A stretch of 36,955 nucleotides of DNA from Candidatus Peregrinibacteria bacterium RIFOXYA2_FULL_41_18 (GTDB lineage Bacteria > Patescibacteriota > Gracilibacteria > UBA1369 > UBA12470): NCBI GenBank assembly GCA_001788795.1, contig MFXH01000011.1:1-36955 (forward strand), in the 5' to 3' direction. A model generated the notes under the pieces. That model was not told the DNA's origin. It searched no databases and saw only the letters and a program-made list of their open reading frames with translations. A program made the position numbers and the translations under genes. Within the stretch, counting starts at the first letter, position 1; each line of letters starts with the position of its first letter. This document shows positions 1 to 7,618 of the stretch, piece after piece.

Positions 1-1080
1 ACTATATATCGCATCAAGTCTGTCGTAATAATCATCCATATATTCATTGAAATCGCTGTTTGCAGAAGACTTAAGATCATCAAGATAACCGCTTATTTTA
101 TCACCATAATCTTCGAAATCGTTATAATCATAATATTCCTGTTCCGCAGCGTAAGCTTTTCCTATACCGAAAACCGACGACGAATAGTTACCAGTAGGTT
201 GTGCCAATTCTATCATTTTATCGGTATAGTCTTTCATCTTTTCCGCAGTCTCATATGTATCGCTGTATTGATCAACAGTATTCTGAATTTCAACAGCAAC
301 TTGATTTATTATTTCAAGATATTCTCTTATTTCTCTAACGCTGTCTTCATCAACCGGCTCGTCATTTGTGAATAAAGTTATAACCTGATCAACCGATGGT
401 ACTTCATAACCGTTTGCGTATTTCACATAAGAATAAACATTCGAGTAAACCGTAAACACGTCAACATATTCCGCTGCAATCGACTGCAATTCATCAGCTA
501 TATAATTGACATTGTAAGTACTGACTTCCGAACCCGACACCCCTTCTCCTGTTGAATATATACCTCCACCTCTATCTTCTCCTCCTCCTGCCGCCTCTCC
601 AATAAGCGTATTAACTATCGCATAAGAAGCAAGTACTATAATTATACCTATAATCGCATACATGACAGCTTTCTTACCTTTGCCGCTTTTCTCTTCTTCT
701 CCTGCTGCAGTAACATAAAGAAATCCTCCATAAATTATCACCACGACAGCCACCAAGCCCAAGAATGACAGTGCGAAATTTGTTACATTCAAAATGAATT
801 CACGAGCGCTTGTCGCTTTTGTAAGCCCAGAGTCATAACCCGAAGCATCTGGCGCTTCGAATGATCCATCGTATTCCGTGAAACTAGTTATATCTCCGCT
901 TGTTTCCGAGCAGCTTATAATCTCGCCCGTCGCTTCGTCCAATCCCTCACAAAGAGCATCTTCCGCTTCATCAGGTATTAAATCGATGCTTATATCTGCC
1001 GCATTCGCCGCAAAAATCGGAAAAATCAATGCCGACATAAGTCCTAGTAACACCGAAACTATATATTTTTTTACGCGCAT
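1..1080 (-). CDS. Membrane protein with one VirB2/TrbC-like module (3' part outside window)
   Basis: The frame is open from an ATG at 1080 to the window edge, so 360 codons are visible and the C-terminus is missing. Residues 1-26 form a signal peptide (MRVKKYIVSV, hydrophobic core, AANA). After a short acidic stretch come two transmembrane helices at about residues 105-120 and 140-160, joined by a loop with YGGFLYVTAAGEEEKSGKGK. This is the helix-loop-helix pattern of TrbC/VirB2-type pilin-like proteins. A glycine-rich linker (about 161-180) leads into a long polar region rich in Tyr, Asp and Glu that is probably extracellular. It is the last of three related tandem genes and has its own promoter. 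The pilin-like relation is from pattern only; function is unknown. Confidence 0.75.
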   Translation of the reverse strand, partial: MRVKKYIVSVLLGLMSALIFPIFAANAADISIDLIPDEAEDALCEGLDEATGEIISCSETSGDITSFTEYDGSFEAPDASGYDSGLTKATSAREFILNVTNFALSFLGLVAVVVIIYGGFLYVTAAGEEEKSGKGKKAVMYAIIGIIIVLASYAIVNTLIGEAAGGGEDRGGGIYSTGEGVSGSEVSTYNVNYIADELQSIAAEYVDVFTVYSNVYSYVKYANGYEVPSVDQVITLFTNDEPVDEDSVREIREYLEIINQVAVEIQNTVDQYSDTYETAEKMKDYTDKMIELAQPTGNYSSSVFGIGKAYAAEQEYYDYNDFEDYGDKISGYLDDLKSSANSDFNEYMDDYYDRLDAIYS

Positions 1081-1109
1081 ATTTTGTTTTTGGTGGATTT
1101 TATCTGTTA

Positions 1110-1138
1110 ATTATAGCAGAAATTTCATTCGATTTCAA
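1110..1138 (-). promoter_or_regulatory. Promoter for the 1080-1 gene
   Basis: On the minus strand TTGAAA (1138-1133), a 17-nt spacer and TATAAT (1115-1110) preceded by TGC give a near-consensus sigma70 promoter with an extended -10. The -35 box overlaps the TGA stop of the upstream gene at 1135. The predicted leader is about 23 nt and A-rich, with no Shine-Dalgarno sequence. Confidence 0.7.
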
Positions 1139-2085
1139 GTACCCGGATCCATCGGAATAATCGTAGATGCAATTGCGAATGCGGCACCTGCCAAAAGTAT
1201 GCCGGCAATTGCACCAAAAATAACTTTTTTCGCCTTGCCGGTATTCTCCTCACTGACTCCGCCAGTTACATATAAATAACCTCCGTAAATCAACATTCCT
1301 ATAGATACGAATCCTATAATCGCCGAAATGAAATTCGTTATATTCGCAATGAAAATTTTTCCTTCCGAAACATTGATTTTCGCTCCTTCACCGGGTTCGT
1401 ACGGAAACAATATTTTCTTAACTATAAGCTCGGACGTTCCTATGAAGAAAAGGCCGATAAGCGCCCAGAAAATATGTTTTTTTGCATTTGTAACTTCTTC
1501 TTCATTGTATGAAGCGATAACCATTTTTGATCCATCGTAAGCAATCGCAAGAACTGCACCGGCTCCAACGAAGACTTCAAGCAGCATATATATGCCTCTG
1601 ATGCCTTTATTTGCCTGTCCCGCGAAAGTCAAAGCTGTTTCTTCATCTTGCAATATCTGACCTTCTTCACCGAAAAACATATCTTTCACAAGAGTATCAG
1701 CCGCAAAGACGAAAATCAGACCGACGATCGCCCACGTGAAATATTCTTTCTGTTTTTTAATTTCTTCGTCCGAACCTTCACCGGCTGTTAACAGTTGATA
1801 TGCCGATATAACCATGAAAAGCACAGCGATTCCTCCAAGAACATATTTGATGTAATCAAGTACATAATAAAGCGCACTCGTTATGCTTTCCAACCCTGTT
1901 TCGTTATAAGCTTGTTCATGTGCATCACCCGACTCGTAAGTCGGTAAATCCGCCTCTTCTCCGATTGTGTTTAAAAACTCATCATAACCTAGCGCAAAAG
2001 CGTGTGGGAGATTGCTATGCATAACCGTCAGCATCACAACCATCATCGTTATTACTAGAACTAATTGTTTTAAAATCTTTTGCAT
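1135..2085 (-). CDS. Membrane protein with three VirB2/TrbC-like two-helix modules
   Basis: The product has 316 residues with a cleavable signal-like N-terminus (MQKILKQLVLVITMMVVMLT, ending near AFA). Three successive two-helix units follow at about residues 70-135, 160-225 and 245-312. Each has a first helix, a short loop with Gly plus Glu/Asp and Lys (LLTAGEGSDEEIKKQK; MVIASYNEEEVTNAKK; YVTGGVSEENTGKAKK) and a second helix with an AIIGL-like core. That loop resembles the cytoplasmic loop of TrbC/VirB2 pilins, which normally have one unit. The gene lies 8 nt downstream of a homologous gene and is probably co-transcribed with it. It could be a type IV-like pilus or channel component, or simply a membrane scaffold. 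The repeated architecture is directly visible; the role is inference. Confidence 0.75.
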   Translation of the reverse strand: MQKILKQLVLVITMMVVMLTVMHSNLPHAFALGYDEFLNTIGEEADLPTYESGDAHEQAYNETGLESITSALYYVLDYIKYVLGGIAVLFMVISAYQLLTAGEGSDEEIKKQKEYFTWAIVGLIFVFAADTLVKDMFFGEEGQILQDEETALTFAGQANKGIRGIYMLLEVFVGAGAVLAIAYDGSKMVIASYNEEEVTNAKKHIFWALIGLFFIGTSELIVKKILFPYEPGEGAKINVSEGKIFIANITNFISAIIGFVSIGMLIYGGYLYVTGGVSEENTGKAKKVIFGAIAGILLAGAAFAIASTIIPMDPGT

Positions 2086-2093
2086 TTTTTTAT

Positions 2094-3032
2094 TTAAAGT
2101 GCCCCGCCTATCATCGTTGCGACCAGCGCATATGCGCCATAAATTACAATGCTTCCTATTGCCGAATTGACGAGAATTTTCTTCGCTTTTCCAGCCCTTT
2201 CCTCATCACCTCCCGCCATCGCATACATAAGCCCTCCGGCAACTATTCCAAGCACCATGAAAGGCCCTATAAACGAGACCATGAAATTCGTTATTGCCGC
2301 AATCTCTTTTACCCCTGATGCGGCATCTATACTAACAATAGCCTCATTATTGCCCTGTTCAACGTTGAATATTACTTTTTTCACAAAGAAATCTCCTATC
2401 ATTACGAATGCGAGCGCCACAAAACCTGCGAGCAAATTTTTCTTTTCTCGTGTCGTGGACTCTTCCGCCCCTCCTGATACAACCATTACGAAACCCGAAC
2501 GTACTATCGTAAATACAGCGACGCTTCCAAGTATGTACTTCATGAATGTGATAATGAGCGTAGTACCTTCGTTGAAAAGTCCGGCGCTCACCAATATATT
2601 TTCTTCACTGCCAAATATGTTCTGCTCTTGAAAACTGAACACTTCGGAAACCGTGCCCGCTATACTTATCAATGCCAGACCGATTATACCTTTCCATAGA
2701 GCTCTCTTCTGTGTTTCCACTGTCTGCTCGTTTCTTCCAGCAACAACAAGCGTAAAGCCATAAAGAACTATCAGCAAAACTCCAACCGCAGCCATAATGA
2801 TACGAAGAGGACGCAGTATCCTTGTCGCAATATTTTCCGCTTGCTCAATCGCATCATCTCCTTCCGGAGCTGGTACGCCACCAAAACTGTCAGAATCCGG
2901 CAAGTTGAAAAATCCGCTTGCGTGAGCCGAAATCGGAGAGGTCAATATGAGATAAACTATAACTCCGATCAGAATCGCCGCGAGCAGAAGCGGTTTCAAA
3001 TAGTCCGCCTTTTTGTTTTTTTGTTTGTTCAT
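2094..3032 (-). CDS. Membrane protein with three VirB2/TrbC-like two-helix modules
   Basis: The product has 312 residues. A lysine-rich start (MNKQKNKKADY) precedes a signal or anchor helix (about 14-38). Three two-helix modules then follow, with loops LVVAGRNEQTVETQKR, MVVSGGAEESTTREKK and YAMAGGDEERAGKAKK. It is clearly a paralogue of the 1135-2085 gene and the first gene of the three-gene set. A strong promoter lies about 20 nt upstream and the ATG has an A-rich leader without a Shine-Dalgarno sequence. TrbC/VirB2-like proteins are pilin subunits of type IV secretion systems, but no VirB4, VirB6 or VirD4 homologue is visible here. A role in a pilus-like or DNA-uptake apparatus is only a suggestion. 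Confidence 0.75.
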   Translation of the reverse strand: MNKQKNKKADYLKPLLLAAILIGVIVYLILTSPISAHASGFFNLPDSDSFGGVPAPEGDDAIEQAENIATRILRPLRIIMAAVGVLLIVLYGFTLVVAGRNEQTVETQKRALWKGIIGLALISIAGTVSEVFSFQEQNIFGSEENILVSAGLFNEGTTLIITFMKYILGSVAVFTIVRSGFVMVVSGGAEESTTREKKNLLAGFVALAFVMIGDFFVKKVIFNVEQGNNEAIVSIDAASGVKEIAAITNFMVSFIGPFMVLGIVAGGLMYAMAGGDEERAGKAKKILVNSAIGSIVIYGAYALVATMIGGAL

Positions 3033-3050
3033 TCGAGTTTTTATCTATTT

Positions 3051-3079
3051 ATTTTACCATATTTCCTAATTCTGAACAA
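3051..3079 (-). promoter_or_regulatory. Promoter for the VirB2-like gene set
   Basis: On the minus strand TTGTTC (3079-3074), a 17-nt spacer and TAAAAT (3056-3051) with a preceding TGG (extended -10). The -10 box ends 18 nt before the ATG at 3032, giving a leader of roughly 12 nt. Confidence 0.65.
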
Positions 3080-3175
3080 GGATAATGACGATGAGAATTT
3101 CAGAATTACGGAATTACAGAAAGCAGAAAACGTATTCCGTCGAAATAAATCCCAAGCATTTTATTACGGTTTTGA

Positions 3176-3205
3176 TTGACTTTTCCCCTATTTAGCAAAT
3201 AAAAT
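3176..3205 (+). promoter_or_regulatory. Probable promoter of secE-nusG
   Basis: TTGACT at 3176-3181, an 18-nt spacer and TAAAAT at 3200-3205 form a reasonable sigma70 promoter about 57 nt upstream of secE. The leader holds a short palindrome-like GGCCTTTTAAAGG. Confidence 0.55.
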
Positions 3206-3262
3206 ACCAGCGCATTCTTGTTCTGCGGGCCTTTTAAAGGTATTCTAATTAATTAAAATAAG

Positions 3263-3460
3263 ATGAATAAAATCAAGCAATACTTCGTTGACAGCTTCTC
3301 TGAGTTGGGAAAGGTTACTTGGCCTACAAAAAATCAGGCTGTTATGCTGGGATTAGTTGTAATAGGCGTATGCGCTATTTTCGCCGCAATCATGGGCGTT
3401 CTCGATTACGGTTTCGGATTCGGTATGGAAGAACTACTCAAGCTCGCTGCTCAGAAATAA
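3263..3460 (+). CDS. secE: Preprotein translocase subunit SecE
   Basis: SecE is the essential small subunit of the SecYEG protein-conducting channel in the inner membrane. The 65-residue product has the minimal bacterial form: an amphipathic N-terminal helix with the conserved FSELGKVTWPT segment (about 13-23) followed by one transmembrane helix (about 28-50). The length fits single-helix SecE of most bacteria. It lies 22 nt upstream of nusG, the order found across bacteria, which makes the call firm. No Shine-Dalgarno sequence precedes the ATG; the leader is AT-rich. Confidence 0.95.
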   Translation: MNKIKQYFVDSFSELGKVTWPTKNQAVMLGLVVIGVCAIFAAIMGVLDYGFGFGMEELLKLAAQK

Positions 3461-3482
3461 TAATTCTTATCTTTAAAAACTT

Positions 3483-4028
3483 ATGGCTAAACAGGCTAAA
3501 AACACCGGACGCCACTGGTATGTGGTACACACCTATTCAGGTTATGAAGATGCCGTGAGAGAAGCTCTCATACAGAGAATCGAATCGATGAATATGCAAG
3601 ATAAGATTTTTGATGTTGTCGTACCGAAAGAGACTCAGATCGTCATCAAGAAAGGTGAACCGAAAACAGAGAAAAAGAGGCTTTTCCCCGGATATGTTTT
3701 GGTTGATATGAATGTGGACGATGAATCTTGGTATGTTGTAAGAAACACCCCAAACGTAACAGGTTTCGTCGGTTCCGGCACAATACCTGTTCCAGTTTCT
3801 GAAGAAGAGTTCAAGATTATCAGAAGGCATATGGGTCAGGCTGAACCTAAATTCAAGATCGACTTCACAGTCAGCGACCATGTTGTTGTTTTGGACGGAC
3901 CTTTTGCAAACTATGAAGGTATTATCAATACAATTGATGAAGAAAAAGGCAAGGTTAAAGTATTAATTACGATTTTCGGACGCGAGACCCCTGTAGAATT
4001 GGACTTCACTCAAGTTAGAAAGAAGTAA
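3483..4028 (+). CDS. nusG: Transcription termination/antitermination factor NusG
   Basis: NusG binds RNA polymerase and links it to Rho, to the ribosome and to antitermination complexes. The 181-residue product starts with the NGN domain (RHWYVVHTYSGYEDAVREAL near residue 10, KKRLFPGYVLVDM near 62) and ends with the KOW domain (VVVLDGPFANYEGII near 140, through DFTQVRKK). Domain order and length are standard and there is no insertion. It follows secE by 22 nt and is presumably in the same transcript. Confidence 0.96.
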   Translation: MAKQAKNTGRHWYVVHTYSGYEDAVREALIQRIESMNMQDKIFDVVVPKETQIVIKKGEPKTEKKRLFPGYVLVDMNVDDESWYVVRNTPNVTGFVGSGTIPVPVSEEEFKIIRRHMGQAEPKFKIDFTVSDHVVVLDGPFANYEGIINTIDEEKGKVKVLITIFGRETPVELDFTQVRKK

Positions 4029-4039
4029 TTTAAGTTCAA

Positions 4040-4642
4040 ATGCAGAAGTTCACCATTTTTACCATCATTTTCTCGGCAGTCGTTATAGTGACTGTGAGTG
4101 AGCTTGTTGTTCATGACTATATAGATAGACACTCTGACGAAGGATCTGCAGTTGCGGAAGTTGACGGCAGTGATATTCAAGCAAGTGTTATTGATTTACC
4201 AGCCGAGGAACCGGCAAACACAAGTATTCTTGCAGGACTGGATTATCAACTGTTTGGATTTACAGATGGATCTTATTTAAAAGAGAAAAATTTTCCCGAC
4301 AATGTTTTTCAATTCTTAGAGTTTGATTTCGATAATACAGATGGCATGTACTGGGAGATGTTTGACGGCAAATCTTATGAAGGTGGTTTGTATGAGATAA
4401 TTTGCGAAAATCCAACAGATGCTTTTACGGTTTATACAGATTTGAAGTCCAGCGCCCTCGATCAGCCTGATAACGGTACGATGAATGAAGTCAATAATTA
4501 CGGACTGGCATCTTTCTATTTCAACGACAATGTAAAAACAGATACTGTTTTCTTGGTTATTTTGAGCGAAGATCGCGTTTATGCGCTCACCTATCAGAAA
4601 GCGATGCATGATGTGTTTAAAGAAGTTGCTGACAGTTTGTAG
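4040..4642 (+). CDS. Exported or membrane-anchored protein of unknown function
   Basis: I do not recognise this 200-residue protein. An N-terminal hydrophobic helix (about 3-24, IFTIIFSAVVIVTVSELVV) acts as an anchor or signal. It is followed by an acidic linker (about 30-65) and a compact region rich in aromatic and acidic residues (about 70-200). No lipoprotein cysteine is seen. It begins 11 nt after nusG and so is probably co-transcribed with secE-nusG, an unusual place because nusG is normally followed by rplK. The C-terminal part may be an extracytoplasmic binding domain; nothing in the sequence shows a catalytic motif. Confidence 0.7.
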   Translation: MQKFTIFTIIFSAVVIVTVSELVVHDYIDRHSDEGSAVAEVDGSDIQASVIDLPAEEPANTSILAGLDYQLFGFTDGSYLKEKNFPDNVFQFLEFDFDNTDGMYWEMFDGKSYEGGLYEIICENPTDAFTVYTDLKSSALDQPDNGTMNEVNNYGLASFYFNDNVKTDTVFLVILSEDRVYALTYQKAMHDVFKEVADSL

Positions 4643-4718
4643 AAGTATGGTAAGTGACATAGTGAAGAATCGTCCACATACTTTTTTACTATGTCACTTC
4701 TCCTACTTCCCATACTTC
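4642..4718. repeat. Imperfect inverted repeat starting at a stop codon
   Basis: The left arm GAAGTATGG plus TAAGTGACATAGT (4642-4663) is matched by the reverse complement of ACTATGTCACTT (4688-4699) and CCCATACTTC (4709-4718). The right arm carries an extra 9 nt between its two blocks. A 24-nt loop lies between. The left arm begins inside the TAG stop of the 4040 gene. The AAGTGACATAGT block recurs at 12059-12070. Confidence 0.7.
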
Positions 4719-4727
4719 TTCATTATG

Positions 4728-4756
4728 TTGACTTTCCTTCTCTAAATCCGTAGAAT
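4728..4756 (+). promoter_or_regulatory. Promoter of rplK
   Basis: TTGACT (4728-4733), a 17-nt spacer and TAGAAT (4751-4756) give a near-consensus sigma70 promoter. The leader to the rplK ATG is about 47 nt. A private promoter fits rplK being separated from nusG by an unrelated gene. Confidence 0.7.
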
Positions 4757-4809
4757 CTCTCTGCGCACTCTAGCTTCAAGCATATTTTTTAAGTTTAAAA
4801 CCACTATTT

Positions 4810-5235
4810 ATGGCTAAAAAAGTACTCACAAACGTAAAACTACAGATACCTGCAGGAAGGGCTAACCCAGCACCTCCGGTAGGTCCTGCACTTGGTCAGC
4901 ATGGTGTACAGATTCAAGAATTCTGCACCAAGTTCAACGAGAAAACTAAGCAAATGGGAGATACAATCGTTCCTGTTATAGTAACGATTTATGAAGATAG
5001 AAGTTTTACTTTTATCACCAAGACTCCTCCTGCTGCAGTTCTTATCAAGAAGGCTATCGGCCTTGAAACAGGTTCAGGAGAGCCAAATAAGAAAAAGGTA
5101 GGCAAAATCAACCGAAAACAACTTGAGGAAATAGCTGAGAAGAAGATGGCCGATCTTAATGCTAACGATATGGATGCCGCTGTTAAGATTATTGCCGGAA
5201 CAGCTAAGAGTATGGGAGTGGAAGTTGAAGACTAG
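4810..5235 (+). CDS. rplK: Large ribosomal subunit protein uL11
   Basis: uL11 forms the base of the ribosomal stalk with the thiostrepton-region 23S rRNA and contacts elongation factors. The 141-residue product is full length. The N-terminal domain has the conserved [20 protein letters not shown] block (about 11-30) and [15 protein letters not shown]. The C-terminal RNA-binding domain has [10 protein letters not shown] and ends [11 protein letters not shown]. It has its own upstream promoter. Usually it is followed directly by rplA; here a small membrane-protein gene lies between them. Confidence 0.97.
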   Translation: MAKKVLTNVKLQIPAGRANPAPPVGPALGQHGVQIQEFCTKFNEKTKQMGDTIVPVIVTIYEDRSFTFITKTPPAAVLIKKAIGLETGSGEPNKKKVGKINRKQLEEIAEKKMADLNANDMDAAVKIIAGTAKSMGVEVED

Positions 5236-5280
5236 GAAGAAGGCAGAAGGCATGAGGGAGAAGGCATAAGTGAAAAAAAT
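5236..5280 (+). repeat. Purine-rich imperfect repeats after rplK
   Basis: Directly after the TAG stop of rplK comes a run of almost only A and G containing three copies of GAAGGCA(g/t) (AGAAGGCAG, AGAAGGCAT, AGAAGGCAT). Related text follows tmk (8203-8232) and purF (12045-12062). It is non-coding as far as I can see. Confidence 0.5.
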
Positions 5281-5318
5281 CCGTAATTCATAATTCGTAC
5301 CCCCTAATTCATCCCACC

Positions 5319-5699
5319 ATGACAACCACATTTAGAAAAATCGTAGGGAATCTGTATTTATACATTTTCTCAACAGTCGGTCTAGTTATCTTCATAGTTG
5401 GAGGCATAACCCTTGTAAATGTAGTCCTTAAGACTTACGTATTCCAATTAACTCATTATCAAGAATGGTGGAACGATACATATGGATGCCAATGGAAGAC
5501 TAATCCTGATGGGACAGCTCTATCAACTGAAGACATGGATGCATGCGAAGTAAAACAGGAGGAAGAAAGAGCAATTTCAGATTCAGATGCACGCAAGCGC
5601 GATCTTGCTAACGGAGTTGCAGAAGTCGTTATTGGTACTCCAATCTGGATTTATCACTGGATGGTAATAAGGAAGAAGAAGGACGAAGAGATAGCTTAA
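5319..5699 (+). CDS. Small membrane protein, DUF5671-like
   Basis: The 126-residue product has an N-terminal transmembrane segment (about 10-40, VGNLYLYIFSTVGLVIFIVG), a soluble Trp- and acid-rich middle with two cysteines, and a second membrane segment near residue 100-118 ending GTPIWIYHWMVIRKKK. The YLYIFSTVGL start and the TPIWIYHW end resemble DUF5671 proteins, which are frequent in CPR genomes; the match is from memory and is tentative. It sits between rplK and rplA, 84 nt after the former. The role is unknown. Confidence 0.65.
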   Translation: MTTTFRKIVGNLYLYIFSTVGLVIFIVGGITLVNVVLKTYVFQLTHYQEWWNDTYGCQWKTNPDGTALSTEDMDACEVKQEEERAISDSDARKRDLANGVAEVVIGTPIWIYHWMVIRKKKDEEIA

Positions 5700-5716
5700 A
5701 TTATTTATTTGTGGGA

Positions 5717-5733
5717 GTCTCGCAATGCGAGAC
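5717..5733 (+). repeat. Short hairpin of a dispersed family, upstream of rplA
   Basis: GTCTCGCAATGCGAGAC has a perfect 7-bp stem and 3-nt loop. Nearly the same stem lies in the tRNA-Leu terminator (20587-20603, loop AAC), and a variant lies after tRNA-Ile (19429-19445). Here it lies 27 nt upstream of rplA with no T-run behind it, so it is more likely a spacer or regulatory stem than a terminator. Confidence 0.5.
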
Positions 5734-5760
5734 GTTTGCACCACGTAACCCAATCATAAA

Positions 5761-6459
5761 ATGGCACACGGAAAAAAGTATCGAGCTGCGCTCGAAAAGG
5801 TAGATGCTAACAAATTCTATCTTCTTGACGAAGCTTGCGCTCTCGTCAGGGAAACATCGACAACAAAGTTCGATTCAACGGTTGAAGTTCATGTTAACTT
5901 GAGCATCGACCCTGCAAAGGCTGAACAACAATTAAGAAGCACAGTTGCTCTCCCTCATGGTATTGGTAAGGAGGTCCGAGTTATCGCTTTTGTACCGGAA
6001 GATAAGGTTAAGGAAGCTCTCTCTGCAGGTGCAATCAAGGCCGGAAGTGAAGAACTCGTCGCTGAAATAGAAAAAGGATGGCTTGAATTTGATACAGCTA
6101 TTGCTACACCCGATATGATGAAGGGTCTTGGTAAAATCGCGAGAACTCTTGGTCAGAAAGGTCTTATGCCAAATCCTAAGGCTGGAACAATCACTGTTGA
6201 AGTAGCTAAGACTGTTGCTGAAATCAAGAAAGGTAAAGTTGAGTTCAGGAACGACAAGCTCTGCAACTTGCACAATGTTATAGGAAAAGTTTCTTTTGAC
6301 GGAGCTAAATTGTCCGACAATCTTAAGTCTTATTTGAAGGCTGTTATGGAGAATAAGCCTAAGGATGTTAAGGGAACTTTTATCAATTCTATCACCTTGG
6401 CTACGACTATGGGTCCTGCTGTGAAGATTGATCACCTTGATGCTCTTAAAAATTTGTAA
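5761..6459 (+). CDS. rplA: Large ribosomal subunit protein uL1
   Basis: uL1 forms the mobile L1 stalk of the large subunit and assists release of deacylated tRNA; in many bacteria it also represses its own mRNA. The 232-residue product is full length. Conserved landmarks are KFDSTVEVHVNL (about 36), LPHGIGKEVRV, MMKGLGKIARTLGQKGLMPNPKAGT (about 120-145) and the C-terminal ATTMGPAVKID. The usual downstream rplJ-rplL pair is missing; a metallo-beta-lactamase-fold gene follows. Presence of uL1 argues against those CPR groups that have lost it. Confidence 0.97.
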   Translation: MAHGKKYRAALEKVDANKFYLLDEACALVRETSTTKFDSTVEVHVNLSIDPAKAEQQLRSTVALPHGIGKEVRVIAFVPEDKVKEALSAGAIKAGSEELVAEIEKGWLEFDTAIATPDMMKGLGKIARTLGQKGLMPNPKAGTITVEVAKTVAEIKKGKVEFRNDKLCNLHNVIGKVSFDGAKLSDNLKSYLKAVMENKPKDVKGTFINSITLATTMGPAVKIDHLDALKNL

Positions 6460-6513
6460 ATATTGTGAAGGAGACCTTGGGTTATTCCTTTGCGAACTCA
6501 CATTTTAATTAGA

Positions 6514-7143
6514 ATGATCAAACAGCTTTTCCAAGGAGACCATCAGAATGTACAAGGAGATGGTTTGTATGAAATATCTCCCCTATCGGCCGGTCCTGTT
6601 TTGATACATGAGACTGGAGGCAAAATGATACTTGTTGACCCTGGAGCTTTTTCGCACAAAGAGAGGCTGCTTACGGAATTGGCTTTTCTAGGGGTTACTC
6701 CTCAAGAAATAGATATGGTTTTTAATACCCACCATCATCTCGATCATATTTCCAATAATTTCCTATTTCATTCAACCGCGCCTATTTATACGAATTCAGG
6801 AATCTTGTGGCAAAACGGCAAGTCCTCAATATATAAGGACCCCGAATTGCACAGAATGAAATTTCCGCCTTCTATTCGCATGATTAAAACTCCTGGACAT
6901 ACCGAGGACAGCGTCTCTTTTGTTTATGAAGAGGATGGCAAGACTTATGTTTGCGCCGGAGATGCGGTTCGCGAGGATATTATTCGCGACAACTCGATAC
7001 CATCTGGAAAATCCGATTCGGATAAATTTGTAAAAAGTATGAAAGAAATTTTTGATATTGCAGATGTTATATTTCCGGGACATGGGGCTGTTATAGAAGG
7101 AGATTTATTAAAAGAGTTGCGCGGTATTGTTGAGAAGATGTAG
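6514..7143 (+). CDS. Metallo-beta-lactamase-fold hydrolase
   Basis: The 209-residue product carries the zinc-binding signature THHHLDH (about residue 72), a later His in TPGHTEDS (about 130), an Asp in CAGDAV and a His in FPGHGAV (about 190). This full ligand set indicates an active di-metal hydrolase of the MBL superfamily. It resembles small stand-alone MBL proteins of the glyoxalase II/MBLAC1 type, but the substrate cannot be read from sequence. I chose ATG at 6514 over an upstream TTG at 6490 because the family alignment begins near QLFQG. It is followed 26 nt later by dut, probably in one transcript. Confidence 0.85.
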   Translation: MIKQLFQGDHQNVQGDGLYEISPLSAGPVLIHETGGKMILVDPGAFSHKERLLTELAFLGVTPQEIDMVFNTHHHLDHISNNFLFHSTAPIYTNSGILWQNGKSSIYKDPELHRMKFPPSIRMIKTPGHTEDSVSFVYEEDGKTYVCAGDAVREDIIRDNSIPSGKSDSDKFVKSMKEIFDIADVIFPGHGAVIEGDLLKELRGIVEKM

Positions 7144-7169
7144 AAGGTAGTAAGTATTAAGAGATTGAT

Positions 7170-7607
7170 ATGAAAATTAAAATAAAACGAGTCGATAAGG
7201 AGTTGCCTTTGCCAAAATATGAAACAGATGGATCTGTTGGATTTGACTTGATCGCTCGCGAAAGCATGACTGTGAAATCCGGCGAGATAATTCTTATCCC
7301 TGGGAATGTTATTGTCGAAGTGCCTGTAGGTTATATGCTGGTTGTTGCTTCACGTTCAAGCACTCCTCGAAAACATGGCGTTATGCAGCCGCACGGTTTT
7401 GGAATAATCGATCATGATTATTGCGGACCTCAGGATGAGATCAAAATTCAGGTATATAACTTCAGCGGTAAAGATATATTGATAGAAAGAGGAACGAAAA
7501 TAGCTCAAGGCGTTTTTGTCAGAATAGATAAGTTTGAATGGGAAGAAGTTGACGAAATTCGCACTGAAAGCAGAGGTGGGTTCGGAAGCACGGGTCAAAA
7601 AATTTAA
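7170..7607 (+). CDS. dut: Deoxyuridine triphosphate diphosphatase (dUTPase)
   Basis: dUTPase hydrolyses dUTP to dUMP and PPi, keeping uracil out of DNA and feeding thymidylate synthesis. The 145-residue product shows the five motifs of the trimeric family: GSVGFDLIA (about 22), ASRSSTP (about 63), GIIDHDYCGP (about 77, with the catalytic Asp), RGTKIAQGVF (about 108) and the C-terminal RGGFGSTG arm that closes over the active site. The related dCTP deaminase would lack this arm. The next gene, 11 nt downstream, is a dTMP kinase, and a ThyX lies elsewhere in the window. Confidence 0.92.
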   Translation: MKIKIKRVDKELPLPKYETDGSVGFDLIARESMTVKSGEIILIPGNVIVEVPVGYMLVVASRSSTPRKHGVMQPHGFGIIDHDYCGPQDEIKIQVYNFSGKDILIERGTKIAQGVFVRIDKFEWEEVDEIRTESRGGFGSTGQKI

Positions 7608-7618
7608 TAAATCTTCTC

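Noticed and set aside
878..1279. 133-codon plus-strand frame opposite the VirB2-like genes
   Set aside because: It crosses two minus-strand genes and the promoter between them and lacks any domain-like pattern.
5717..5733. uL1 autoregulatory binding site upstream of rplA
   Set aside because: The hairpin lacks the asymmetric internal loop of the 23S-like uL1 site and the same stem occurs at tRNA terminators, so it is treated as a dispersed palindrome.
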